DNA of 42,339 bases from Elusimicrobia bacterium HGW-Elusimicrobia-2 (GTDB lineage Bacteria; CG03). Below the pieces are notes generated by a model. The model did no database searches and was not told the DNA's origin. It saw only the letters and a list, made by a program, of their open reading frames with translations. The DNA lies in NCBI GenBank assembly GCA_002841685.1, contig PHAM01000006.1:1-42339 (forward strand), read 5' to 3'. This document shows, one piece after another, positions 23,426-32,485 of the stretch. Made by a program: the position numbers and the translations under genes. Every line of letters starts with the position of its first letter. Position 1 is the first letter of the stretch.

Positions 23426-24755
23426 GCTTTTGAAAAATATAAATTTAAAAGGGAATTTTTTATCGATACTATTCCTTACTGCTGTGGCTATCAGATTTTA
23501 TTTTATCAATCATATGCTTGATATCATGCCCTGGAGTGATATGTTGTGTTATGACGAATATGCATTGGAAATACTTACAGGGCAAGGATATAATTCAGCA
23601 TGGCCCCCTATATACATTTATCTTTTATCCGGATTGTATTATTTCTTCGGACATAATTACTGGATAGTTCAAGTCGTTCAAATTTTTATAAGTTCATTTA
23701 ATTGTCTAATAGCGTATTTCATAGGGGAGGAAATATTTAATAAAAAAACAGGGATTTGGGCATGTGTGATCTCAGTTTTATATCTTGATTATATGTTTTT
23801 TGCAGGCGTAATAATGTCAGAGACATTATTTATTTTTTTTCTCTCATCATCGGTATATCTGCTTGTTAAAGGGAGCAAAAGCCGGTATGCAGAATATTAT
23901 TATGCAGCAGCTGCATTCGGTTTGACGCTTTCCGCACTTACAAAATCAATGCTTTTTGGGATTATGCCGGGTATAGTAATATGGATAACAGTTAATCATT
24001 GGAAAGAGGGTATTAGAAAAGTGTCACGGAAAGTTATTATATTTTGTTCAGTTTTTATTATTACAATGCTCCCATGGAAAATCATGATTTATTATGTCCG
24101 CGGGATTGATGCCGCTGTTGTATCTTACTCAGGAATAGGTTTTTATACGGCGCATAATCCTAAAGCCAATGGGGGATATGTTAGTATGTATTTTGAGGGA
24201 AGCCCTATCAAACGTTCTATGTCATGGGCCGAGCAGAATAGAGTTTGTTGGCGCGAAGGTATTAAATTTATTTTTCATCATCCGTTTCACGAAATGTATT
24301 TGATTATATTAAGATTTACAAAACAATGGACTTTCCAAACGCATTTTTCTTACTATACCGCTTGTTACGTTAATAAAATTGTTCAAGTTTTTTTACCCAT
24401 TCTTACGAATGCAGTATTGTACCCATTTTGTTTTTTAGGTATGGTTTTTTCATTCAGAAAAAAAGAAACATTATTGTTGAGCGTAATAATAGGAAGTTTT
24501 ACAGGTTTATTTCTTTTTGTCTTTTCAGGTTCAACCCGGCATCATCTTGCCAGTATCCCTTTTATAATAGTATTGGCTGCATATGGAATAACTATATTTC
24601 CAGAGCTGTTTTCTAAATGGAAAATAAACGCCTTATCTTGTTTAGAAAAGAAAAAAATCCAGATCGTTGTGTTTATAGCAATAATCCTGTATGCCAATTT
24701 AACTTATCAATTAATAGTGCGTTTTAAACCTGTGATGGAGTGGCTTAGGGGATGA
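23415..24755 (+). CDS. GT39/ArnT-like membrane glycosyltransferase
   Basis: This 446-residue protein starts at ATG 23415; an upstream in-frame ATG at 23346 lies deep in the preceding gene and would put a hydrophilic stretch before the first helix. The first external loop has the acidic sites SDMLCYDEYALEIL (Asp42, Asp47, Glu48) and then WPPIYIYLLSG, which is the PMT_2/ArnT pattern: an early Asp-Glu followed by PP. About ten to twelve membrane helices follow. The enzyme would use a polyprenyl-phosphate sugar and transfer it on the periplasmic side. It overlaps the unknown anchored protein by 11 bases. The family is good and the donor unknown; the GT2 of the adjoining fusion could supply it. 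Confidence 0.75.
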   Translation: MISKLLKNINLKGNFLSILFLTAVAIRFYFINHMLDIMPWSDMLCYDEYALEILTGQGYNSAWPPIYIYLLSGLYYFFGHNYWIVQVVQIFISSFNCLIAYFIGEEIFNKKTGIWACVISVLYLDYMFFAGVIMSETLFIFFLSSSVYLLVKGSKSRYAEYYYAAAAFGLTLSALTKSMLFGIMPGIVIWITVNHWKEGIRKVSRKVIIFCSVFIITMLPWKIMIYYVRGIDAAVVSYSGIGFYTAHNPKANGGYVSMYFEGSPIKRSMSWAEQNRVCWREGIKFIFHHPFHEMYLIILRFTKQWTFQTHFSYYTACYVNKIVQVFLPILTNAVLYPFCFLGMVFSFRKKETLLLSVIIGSFTGLFLFVFSGSTRHHLASIPFIIVLAAYGITIFPELFSKWKINALSCLEKKKIQIVVFIAIILYANLTYQLIVRFKPVMEWLRG

Positions 24756-24871
24756 TTATTGATCATACTTGATGTGTGTTGATCTTGATTGGATTTGGAT
24801 AAGGAACATTATAGAAAGCAAATTGGAAAATATAAAATGAAGAATATATTTATTGGTTATTTAAACAGAGT

Positions 24872-25555
24872 ATGAAAATCTCGGTTATTATTCCGTTTTA
24901 CAATGAGCGGAAATATCTGAGGAAAATCATTGAAAAAGTCATGGCTCAACCCGAGGTGAATGAGATCATTGCTGTTAATGACGGTTCTAATGATGGAAGC
25001 TTGGATATAATAAAAGATATGGCTTTGAAATATAATAAACTGAAATTGGTTGATATGGATAAAAATTCCGGAAAAGGTACCGCTGTGAGAGCAGGTTTAA
25101 GACATTTGACCGGGGATATAGTCATAATACAGGATGCGGATCTTGAATATAATCCGGAAGACTACCCCCGATTGTTGAAGCCTTTCAATGACCCAACTGT
25201 GCAAGTTGTTTATGGATCGAGGATTCTGCATCGTAAAAATGAGATATCGTATTTCTCGTTTTCGCTGGGCGGTCTTCTACTGACCGGGTTAACTAACATA
25301 TTGTATAACGTTAGGATAACGGATGAACCTACCGGGTATAAAGTTTTTAAAACAGACGTTTTTAAAGGACTTTTTTTGTGCAGCCGGGGATTTGAATTCT
25401 GCCCCGAAGTCACGGCTAAGATAATTAAGAGTGGGATAAAAATACATGAAGTGCCTATCTCGTATTCACCCAGAAAAATATATCAGGGAAAAAAAATAAG
25501 GTTTAGCGACGGAATTATAGCTATCTGGACTCTGCTCAAGTATAGGCTTTCATGA
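24872..25555 (+). CDS. GT2 glycosyltransferase, dolichyl-phosphate-sugar synthase type
   Basis: This 227-residue single-domain GT2 has SVIIPFYNERKYL at the N-terminus, VNDGSNDGS at 35-43 and the acidic QDADLEYNPEDY from residue 87. The DEPTGYKVFKTD and VPISYSPRK segments are typical of DPM1-like enzymes that lack membrane anchors. It would load a sugar onto polyprenyl phosphate in the cytosol for the GT-C transferases nearby. The 116-base gap before it (24756-24871) holds only a 12-codon ORF (24837-24875) overlapping the start and no convincing promoter. Its stop overlaps the radical SAM gene start. The family is secure. Confidence 0.88.
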   Translation: MKISVIIPFYNERKYLRKIIEKVMAQPEVNEIIAVNDGSNDGSLDIIKDMALKYNKLKLVDMDKNSGKGTAVRAGLRHLTGDIVIIQDADLEYNPEDYPRLLKPFNDPTVQVVYGSRILHRKNEISYFSFSLGGLLLTGLTNILYNVRITDEPTGYKVFKTDVFKGLFLCSRGFEFCPEVTAKIIKSGIKIHEVPISYSPRKIYQGKKIRFSDGIIAIWTLLKYRLS

Positions 25556-26961
25556 TTAAAAAAACGGGAATACTGCTCATTGATCCGCCCTGGGAAATAG
25601 AATCTTCGCACAATATCTGGAAGAACATAGGGAGCTGTCTTCCCAGTTTAGGTCTTGCTTACATAGCATCATATCTTGAAAAAAACGGATTCGGTGTCAG
25701 TATTATAGACTGTACTGCCGAGAGAATAGGGCTGCAAAGGCTTAAAAGACTTTTTGGTTTAATGAGCCCGCCGGCATACATAGGCCTGACAGCAACCACA
25801 CCTCTTATAAAAAACGCTCTTTTAATAGCGGATCTGGCAAAGGTTTTTTTCCCGAACAGTAAGGTTATAATGGGCGGCGTACATCCTACGGTTGAACCCG
25901 AGGAATCGCTTCTGAGGGAGTCTGTCGACGCTGTTGTCCGTGATGAGGGCGAGGAGACAATGCTTGAAATCGCCAGAGGTGTGCCCTTCAGGGATATACT
26001 GGGGCTGTCCTATAAGGAAAACGGGGAAATAAAACATAATCCGCCCCGTCCGTTGATAAAAGACCTCAATCAGATTCCGGCACCGGCCTATCACCTGCTT
26101 CCGATGAAGAAATATTATCCGGCGATAGGTTCTTATCACAGATTGCCGGCTATGAGCATGTTCGCGACCCGCGGCTGTCCGGGGCGCTGCACTTTCTGCT
26201 ACAGGACTTTCGGCGGCAAAGTCAGAAAGCGGTCGGCGGAGAACATAATAGAGGAAGTGGCACGGCTGTATAAAGATTACGGTATCAGGGAAATTTCTTT
26301 TTACGATGATTCTTTCACAGCCTTTAAGGATGTTGTTTTCAGGTTTTGCGAGTTGCTGAAAGAGAAAAAACTTAAAATCAGCTGGTCCTGTTTTACCCGC
26401 GCAGATCTTGTGAATAAAAAACTTTTACTTGCTATGAAGCAGTCGGGCTGTCATCTGATACTTTTCGGCGTTGAGACGGGCGACGAGAGGATTATGCGAA
26501 ATATTAACAAACGGATATCCCTTGATAAGGTAGTCGAGAATGTCCGGTTCGCCCGCAGGATAGGAATAGACACGAGGGCTTCTTTTATGCTGGGTAATCA
26601 GGGGGAAACGGAGGAAAGCGTACAGAAGACAATAGATTTCGCTCTTAAATTAAATCCCAGTCAGCTTCATTTTAACATAGCGACAGCTTATCCGGGCACC
26701 GAACTTTATCAATGGGCCAGGGAAAACGGGTATCTTCTGGATGAAAGCAGGTATGACTATAATATGTCAGATGTCAACCTGATTCTACCTGATATATCGC
26801 CGGAAAGGCTCAAATACTATTATAATTACGCTCACAGGAAATTTTATCTTAAACCGTCAACTATCATAAATCATATTTTAAGATTGAGGACGTTTACACA
26901 ATTCGTTGAATATGTGAAGGGATTCATAGCGGTTTTATATGTATTTACGCACAAAAGATAA
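25552..26961 (+). CDS. Cobalamin-binding-domain radical SAM protein
   Basis: This 469-residue protein has the same architecture as the one at 7671: ILLIDPPWE at residues 7-15, a B12-binding-like Rossmann domain with MGGVHPTVEPEE at 107-118, the radical SAM cluster Cys209, Cys213 and Cys216 (TRGCPGRCTFC), and the family tail AHRKFYLKPSTI. It sits directly between a GT2 (ATGA overlap) and a GT-C gene (23-base overlap), so its substrate is probably the same lipid-linked sugar. Class B methylation, ring rearrangement or lipid modification all fit. G+C is higher than in the GT-C genes. The catalytic outcome is not readable from sequence. Confidence 0.85.
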   Translation: MIKKTGILLIDPPWEIESSHNIWKNIGSCLPSLGLAYIASYLEKNGFGVSIIDCTAERIGLQRLKRLFGLMSPPAYIGLTATTPLIKNALLIADLAKVFFPNSKVIMGGVHPTVEPEESLLRESVDAVVRDEGEETMLEIARGVPFRDILGLSYKENGEIKHNPPRPLIKDLNQIPAPAYHLLPMKKYYPAIGSYHRLPAMSMFATRGCPGRCTFCYRTFGGKVRKRSAENIIEEVARLYKDYGIREISFYDDSFTAFKDVVFRFCELLKEKKLKISWSCFTRADLVNKKLLLAMKQSGCHLILFGVETGDERIMRNINKRISLDKVVENVRFARRIGIDTRASFMLGNQGETEESVQKTIDFALKLNPSQLHFNIATAYPGTELYQWARENGYLLDESRYDYNMSDVNLILPDISPERLKYYYNYAHRKFYLKPSTIINHILRLRTFTQFVEYVKGFIAVLYVFTHKR

Positions 26962-28156
26962 ATCCCTGGCATATATATTTTTGGCCGCGCTTCTGCTGCG
27001 TATATGCGTCGGAGTATTTTATACGCGGACCTTTTATCCCGATGAGCAGGGATGGTTGAACATGGCTTCGGCGCTGGCATCGGGTCAAGGCTTTGTGAGT
27101 CATCTGCGGGCGCCGGGCTACATAGTTTTTCTGGCCGGAATATTTAAGATCTTTGGCGTAGGCAATATGGCCGCTGTCCGCCTTATACAGGCATTAATCG
27201 GTTCTCTGCAGGTGGTTTTTATCTATTTTCTCACATTTAAAATTTTCAGGAGAAGGCTGCCGGCATATATAGCGGCGGGTTTGCTGGCCGTTTATCCGTA
27301 CCTTGTATTTTATTCATCACACGCCTTATCGGAAACGCTTTATTCTTTTCTTTTGACCATTTCGGCTTTTTACATATACCGTATGGCCGATGAAGGTCAT
27401 GGCCTAAGGAGTTCTGTTGCGGCTGGTATACTAGCGGCTTTTGCCGCGCTCACAAAGTCCACTGTGCTGGCGGTTGCACCTTTTATCGTGTTATGGTTTA
27501 TATTGAACAATGTGCCCGCGAAAAAAATATTTTTTTTCTTTCTGTCAGGCCTCGCCGTGATGGCGCCGTGGACAGTCAGGAATTATAATAAATTCGGCGG
27601 CCTGTTCCCTGTTACCCCGTCAGGTTCTTACCTTTTTCAGGCATATAACAAAGAAACGATGAGGCTCGAAACCGAAACAAGGCAGTTGAAAGATGTCAGA
27701 TGGTATACAGAAGAATATCTGGAGATTGAGAAACTGCCTGTTCTTGCCGCGGATAAGGAATACCACAGAAAAGCTTTGGCGTTTATCAGGAGTAACCCCT
27801 CAACGGTTCTGAAGCTTATGCGAATGAGGTTTTCTCATTTTTGGCGGGCATACCCCGCTACAAAAAGCGGTTTTCAGAAGTTGTCCGCTCTTGTCACATC
27901 CGGGCCGGTACTTTTTTTGGGGCTTGCGGGTATGCTGCTTTCGGCCGGGTTATGGAAAAAAACTATGTTGTTAATAGCCTTGATTTTTACCTTTAATGCC
28001 GCGCATATGGTTTTTTTGTGCACACTGCGATACAGAATACCCATTGATCCGTTTTTTATGATTTTTGCAGCCTTTACGGTGGAGCGTTTAATAGTTACAA
28101 TGCGGGAGCGCTGGGCAAAAAAAGAGAGAGGTATTCAGGCGATAGAAGATAATTAA
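26939..28156 (+). CDS. GT39/ArnT-like membrane glycosyltransferase
   Basis: This 405-residue integral membrane protein has the strongest ArnT/PMT signature in the window: TFYPDEQGWLNMASAL (Asp35-Glu36) and SHLRAPGYIVFLAG in the first external loop, then repeated helices and a final RYRIPIDPFFMIFAA segment. RYR.P..P is common near the C-terminus of PMT_2 proteins. It should transfer a sugar from polyprenyl phosphate to lipid, glycan or protein outside the cytoplasm. It overlaps the radical SAM gene by 23 bases and ends one base before a small membrane-peptide gene. The GT2 at 24872 is the natural partner for its donor. Confidence 0.82.
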   Translation: MYLRTKDKSLAYIFLAALLLRICVGVFYTRTFYPDEQGWLNMASALASGQGFVSHLRAPGYIVFLAGIFKIFGVGNMAAVRLIQALIGSLQVVFIYFLTFKIFRRRLPAYIAAGLLAVYPYLVFYSSHALSETLYSFLLTISAFYIYRMADEGHGLRSSVAAGILAAFAALTKSTVLAVAPFIVLWFILNNVPAKKIFFFFLSGLAVMAPWTVRNYNKFGGLFPVTPSGSYLFQAYNKETMRLETETRQLKDVRWYTEEYLEIEKLPVLAADKEYHRKALAFIRSNPSTVLKLMRMRFSHFWRAYPATKSGFQKLSALVTSGPVLFLGLAGMLLSAGLWKKTMLLIALIFTFNAAHMVFLCTLRYRIPIDPFFMIFAAFTVERLIVTMRERWAKKERGIQAIEDN

Positions 28157-28157
28157 T

Positions 28158-28289
28158 ATGAACAAAAAACAGTGGTTTATCGTTGTATGGATTTTGGCGG
28201 TCTATATTGATTATTATGTCAGGTTTTTCAGAGATCCATATATGACTCCGTTTCTTAAAAAGTTACTGGATAAGGCGGCGCTATGGTAA
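28158..28289 (+). CDS. 43-residue single-pass membrane peptide
   Basis: ATG 28158 to TAA 28287-28289 encodes 43 residues: a basic start MNKKQ, one hydrophobic helix (WFIVVWILAVYIDYYV, about residues 6-21), then a basic and aromatic tail (RFFRDPYMTPFLKKLLDKA). It starts one base after the stop of one GT-C gene and overlaps the start of the next by 7 bases, so it is positioned as a translated member of the operon. I do not recognise a family. It may be a small accessory subunit of a GT-C enzyme, or the residue of a decayed larger gene. Confidence 0.6.
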   Translation: MNKKQWFIVVWILAVYIDYYVRFFRDPYMTPFLKKLLDKAALW

Positions 28290-30157
28290 TTATTGATTTG
28301 TTTTGCGCGGGCTTTATTTTCTTAATCGCTATTTCCGCCGGCAAAAAAATATTTAAATGGTTAAGATGCAAATTTAACTCAACTGCCGAGAATAATTTAT
28401 TCTCTCTTGGCATAGGGCTACTAATTGTGGCTTATGGAACATACGGTCTTGGTGTCTGTGGACTCTTATACAAAAGAATATTTTATCCAATTTTTTTTAT
28501 TTCAGCCATTTCTTTATTCCCGGAAATTAAACAGATAATACTGGAAATCAAAGAGTATATTAGCGGATGGAATTACAGGGATTTAAGTAATGAGAGTAAG
28601 TTTTTTATTGTTCTTCTTTCAACAGTTGCTATTGCCAACTTCTTTTTCAGTTACGCCCCCCCCGCCGGAGAAGACGGACTCCATTGCTATTTGTTTCATC
28701 CTATGAGGTTTGTCCGGCAGCATTATATTGCCGTGGATTTGGACTTTGATTTTACTCAATTTTTCCCTCTTTTAGTTCAAATGCTTTATACTCTTGGGAT
28801 GGTACTTAAAGGAGTGATGGTAGCTAAACTTATTGTTTATTTCCTGGGGATTAGTATCGCTTGCGGGGCATATTTTTTGACAAAACAATTTATTGGGAAG
28901 AGATTTGCTTTGCTGGCCGCGTCAATTTATTACACAATGCCGCAAGTCACCGGATTGTCAGGTGTAACACGGGTTAATTTCGGTCAAATTTTTTATACTT
29001 TACTGGCGGCGTGGGCTTTCCTGAATTATGCAAATAACAGCAATAAACGGCAAAACTTTTATCTCATGGCAATAATGTGCGGAGCCGCATTTTCCGCCAA
29101 ATATCAGGGAATGAGCGCTATTGTGACGGGAGTTATTTTGATATTTTTTTGGCAAGTTTTTATGCTACGAATATCTCTTCGGCAGGTAGCAAAAGAATTG
29201 GTTATATTTCTTCTGGTCAGTTTCAGTTTATGGATACCGTGGTTTGCAAGAAATTATTTTGCTACAGGGAGCCCTGTTTATCCGCTTTATTTAATTAAAG
29301 CATTGCCTTTTGGGGAAACAGCCATGTTACTTGGCAAACTAATGACATTATCTCCTTTTGAGAGGCTAGTTAAATTTCTTCTCTTTCCGCGGAATTTGGC
29401 ATATGGCGGTCTGATTAATGGCAGCGGACCGATGTTGTTGGCTTTTATTCCGCTTTTGTTGTTTGTTAATGATATATCGAGGGAAATTAAAATCTTATTT
29501 TCTTTTGTTGTTTTAATGAGTATAATCACGATGGCGGGAATTTCGGTTTCCTTATCGGATCTCTGGTTGCATTTTTCTCCTGCCCCCCTCGTCTTTTCCA
29601 TAATTACTGCGTATGCGATTATTAGAATATGCGAAATGCAGAAAAAAAGCGTGCGGCTATTTATATATGCCGCGGTTATAATCGCTTTAATTTTTCCCAA
29701 CGGTGTGCTGAGTTATTATTTCGGATTTAAAAGACTGCCCTTTTTTATGGGCTTTCAAACAGCCGAAGAATATATTCAAGAGGAATGTGCTCCTGAGATG
29801 GAGATAAGTTTTGTGGAATTCTGCAATAAAAATTTACCTGAAGATACGACAATATTAGGGATATCGGGTTTTGCCGTCCAGGCGGCTTATTATTATCAGA
29901 TGAAGATATTCCCGGCCAAACGTGAGCAGATTGGCTTAGACAATCCCGAAGAAATTCTGAATTTTTTAAATAATAAAAAAATTGAATATGTTTTTTTTCA
30001 CCAAAGAGAGTATAGCCGCAATCCAGATGGGTCATTTACGAATAAGACAATTCCTTTCTTTAAGTTCAACTGGTTCAAGAACCAAACTGTTCTTGAGCAT
30101 TTTCAGTTGATTTACAGCGAAAAAGATAGGGTATATCTTTATAGATTAGTAGGATGA
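28283..30157 (+). CDS. Large GT-C-like membrane glycosyltransferase
   Basis: This 624-residue protein has about 12-13 helices. After the third or fourth helix an external loop reads YAPPAGEDGLHCYLFHP (Glu130-Asp131), and a second soluble domain occupies the last 120 residues (about 500-624). The acidic pair plus PP suits GT-C catalysis, but the protein is longer than ArnT and AT-rich like the one at 13549, so a separate GT-C subfamily is likely. It overlaps the 43-residue peptide gene by 7 bases and the following radical SAM gene by an ATGA. The superfamily call is moderate. Confidence 0.6.
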   Translation: MVIIDLFCAGFIFLIAISAGKKIFKWLRCKFNSTAENNLFSLGIGLLIVAYGTYGLGVCGLLYKRIFYPIFFISAISLFPEIKQIILEIKEYISGWNYRDLSNESKFFIVLLSTVAIANFFFSYAPPAGEDGLHCYLFHPMRFVRQHYIAVDLDFDFTQFFPLLVQMLYTLGMVLKGVMVAKLIVYFLGISIACGAYFLTKQFIGKRFALLAASIYYTMPQVTGLSGVTRVNFGQIFYTLLAAWAFLNYANNSNKRQNFYLMAIMCGAAFSAKYQGMSAIVTGVILIFFWQVFMLRISLRQVAKELVIFLLVSFSLWIPWFARNYFATGSPVYPLYLIKALPFGETAMLLGKLMTLSPFERLVKFLLFPRNLAYGGLINGSGPMLLAFIPLLLFVNDISREIKILFSFVVLMSIITMAGISVSLSDLWLHFSPAPLVFSIITAYAIIRICEMQKKSVRLFIYAAVIIALIFPNGVLSYYFGFKRLPFFMGFQTAEEYIQEECAPEMEISFVEFCNKNLPEDTTILGISGFAVQAAYYYQMKIFPAKREQIGLDNPEEILNFLNNKKIEYVFFHQREYSRNPDGSFTNKTIPFFKFNWFKNQTVLEHFQLIYSEKDRVYLYRLVG

Positions 30158-31539
30158 AGATATTGCTTGTTAATCCGTCTTCTGAAAGCGTTTATGAAAA
30201 TTCAAAAATAAAAGCAGGTGTGCCGTGTTCCCCTATGCTGAGCTTGGCTACTGTCGCGGCTTCTGTAACGCCAAGCCACGATGTGAAAATATTTGACGCC
30301 AATATATTTGAAAACCCGTATGAGCGGCTGAAAGAAGATATAATAATTTTTTCGCCTGATTATTTGGGCGTAACATTTACGACGCCGCTTTTTAAAGAGA
30401 TGAAAAAAAGCGTGGAGATAGCGAAGGGAATAAAGCCCGGGATAATAACGATCGCCGGAGGTGCGCATGCGTCTTCCATGCCGAGGGACACACTTATGTC
30501 CAGCTCTTTGGATATTGTGGTGGTCGGCGAAGGTGATTTCGCTTTTTCCGAAATTGTCGACGGGCAAAAAATTGAAACAATAAAAGGGATATTCTACAAA
30601 AAAAACGGTGAGATAATAGAGAATCCTCCGCGTGAGCAGATTAAGGATCTTGACATATTGCCTTTTCCCGCATGGGGGCTTTTTGATCTGCGGAAATATA
30701 GTTCAGGAGAACTTCTTTCCAGGAAAACGCCGGCAGGTTGGCTTGAAACCTCCCGCGGCTGCGTTTTTGGCTGCGCTTATTGCAATAAAAGTGTGTTCGG
30801 ATATAATTTCCGAGTAAAGAGCGCGTCCCGGGTTGTGGCGGAAATTGAACATATGCTCAATGCCGGTTTTAAGGAAATACATATTGCCGATGATGCTTTT
30901 ACGACGAATATCAAAAGAGCAAAGGATATATGCGCGAGAATCATAGAAAAAGGGCTGGTATTTCCGTGGGCGACCGTAACAGGCATCAGGATAGACGGTG
31001 TTGACAGGGAGTTGCTCGCGTTGATGAAAAAAGCGGGATGCTACAGGGTTTACTATGGCATAGAATCGGGGAATCAGAAAGTGCTGGATAATATTCATAA
31101 AGGCATTAAACTTGATCAGGTAAGAGAAGTTGTCCGGATTTCAAAAGAGGAAGGGCTGGAGGTATTCGGATTTTTTATGATAGCGCTACCGGGGGAAACC
31201 GAAGCGACAATGAAAGACACTATAAAATTCGCTAAAGAACTTAACCTTGATATGGCGAAAATGAGCATAACCGTCCCTCTGCCCGCGACAAAGCTTTATG
31301 AAGAATTAAAGCGGGCGGGCAAAATAAAAACGGATGACTGGTCTAAATACAACCTCTACTCAATATCGGATATATTCGAACATCCCAATTTGTCTTGGGA
31401 TTTAATTGAAAAATACTATAGAAAATTTTATCTGGAGTTTTATTTCCGGCCATCTTTTATTGTAAAATATGCGCTTGGAGCTCTGAGAAGAGGAGAAATA
31501 TTCAGAGATATAAAGTATCTGCTGGATACAAAATGGTAA
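30154..31539 (+). CDS. Cobalamin-binding-domain radical SAM protein
   Basis: This 461-residue protein is the fourth B12-type radical SAM enzyme of the island. It opens MKILLVNPSSESVYEN, has AGGAHASSMPRD at 101-112 and VVGEGDFAF at 123-131 in the Rossmann domain, and the cluster Cys203, Cys207 and Cys210 (SRGCVFGCAYC). The tail FYLEFYFRPSFIVKYAL matches the C-terminal helices of its paralogues. It overlaps the GT-C gene upstream and stands two bases before a methyltransferase. The repeated pairing of this enzyme class with GT2 and GT-C genes suggests each modifies one sugar. The substrate is unknown. Confidence 0.85.
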   Translation: MKILLVNPSSESVYENSKIKAGVPCSPMLSLATVAASVTPSHDVKIFDANIFENPYERLKEDIIIFSPDYLGVTFTTPLFKEMKKSVEIAKGIKPGIITIAGGAHASSMPRDTLMSSSLDIVVVGEGDFAFSEIVDGQKIETIKGIFYKKNGEIIENPPREQIKDLDILPFPAWGLFDLRKYSSGELLSRKTPAGWLETSRGCVFGCAYCNKSVFGYNFRVKSASRVVAEIEHMLNAGFKEIHIADDAFTTNIKRAKDICARIIEKGLVFPWATVTGIRIDGVDRELLALMKKAGCYRVYYGIESGNQKVLDNIHKGIKLDQVREVVRISKEEGLEVFGFFMIALPGETEATMKDTIKFAKELNLDMAKMSITVPLPATKLYEELKRAGKIKTDDWSKYNLYSISDIFEHPNLSWDLIEKYYRKFYLEFYFRPSFIVKYALGALRRGEIFRDIKYLLDTKW

Positions 31540-31540
31540 T

Positions 31541-32485
31541 ATGGAAGCTATAAAATGTGAAATTTGCGGCGAGAACAAGTCGTTCGTGTTTGGCTCCGCG
31601 AAATGTCCCGACGGCACGATGGATCGGGTTTTTACGATTCATAAATGTGCGAATTGCGGTTTTGTGTTTCTCTCCCCAATGCCCTCGCGCGATGAAATGG
31701 CCGCTTTTTATTTTGACGAATACTATGGGAATAATTCAGGAGTGTCAGGCAATCTTTCGGCAACAATATTTTCGCTGTTTCGTTTTTTGAGGGGAAAAAG
31801 AATTTATAGGTACAAAAAAACGGGGAGAATCCTGGATGTCGGTTGCGGCGATGGAAGTTTTCTTAATCTGATGAAACTCTCCCGTTGGGAAGTTGCCGGC
31901 GTGGAGACGGCCGAGACTGGTATTAAGCGCTGCGCACAAAAAAAAATCAATGCCCAGCACGACATAAATTTCCCGGATGAATATTTTGACGTTATTACAT
32001 TGTGGCATTCATTGGAACATATAGAAAATCCGCCGGGAATTTTAAAAAAGCTTTATAGGGTTTTGTCAAAAAAAGGAAAGCTGATTATATCCGTACCGAA
32101 TATAGAGAGTATGGAATATGTTTTGTTTAAAAGATCTTGGTTCCATCTTGATCTTCCCAGGCATCTGCGCCATTTTTCGCCTGGAACCTTAAAAAAACTT
32201 CTCCTGAAGGCGGGTTTTAGAACGCTCAGAATAAGCCATTATTCTTTTGAATATAATCCCTATGGATTGTTTCAGACAATAGCGAATGTTTTCACCCCGG
32301 AATTCAATTTTTTCTATAACACTGTCAAAAGAAATCAACCCTGCCGCCATCAGGTTTTTTTAAATACGGTGGCAACTTTACTGACGGTTGTTGTCTTTGC
32401 GCTTCCCGCTTTTTGTTTTTCTTATGTTTTTTCTTTTTTCAAGAGAGGAGGGGTTATACATCTGTATGCTGAAAAAATTTCTTAA
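31541..32485 (+). CDS. SAM methyltransferase with N-terminal zinc ribbon
   Basis: This 314-residue protein begins with a treble-clef-like zinc ribbon (Cys6, Cys9, Cys36 and Cys39: KCEICG and KCANCG) followed by a class I methyltransferase domain (ILDVGCGDGSFL at 97-108; DVITLWHSLEHIENP). This arrangement is common in sugar and lipid methyltransferases (methyltransferase_23 type; related zinc-ribbon enzymes act on TDP-sugars). A hydrophobic C-terminal segment (about 270-300) may attach to the membrane. It starts two bases after the radical SAM stop and overlaps the last GT2 gene by 20 bases. The substrate is unknown. Confidence 0.85.
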   Translation: MEAIKCEICGENKSFVFGSAKCPDGTMDRVFTIHKCANCGFVFLSPMPSRDEMAAFYFDEYYGNNSGVSGNLSATIFSLFRFLRGKRIYRYKKTGRILDVGCGDGSFLNLMKLSRWEVAGVETAETGIKRCAQKKINAQHDINFPDEYFDVITLWHSLEHIENPPGILKKLYRVLSKKGKLIISVPNIESMEYVLFKRSWFHLDLPRHLRHFSPGTLKKLLLKAGFRTLRISHYSFEYNPYGLFQTIANVFTPEFNFFYNTVKRNQPCRHQVFLNTVATLLTVVVFALPAFCFSYVFSFFKRGGVIHLYAEKIS

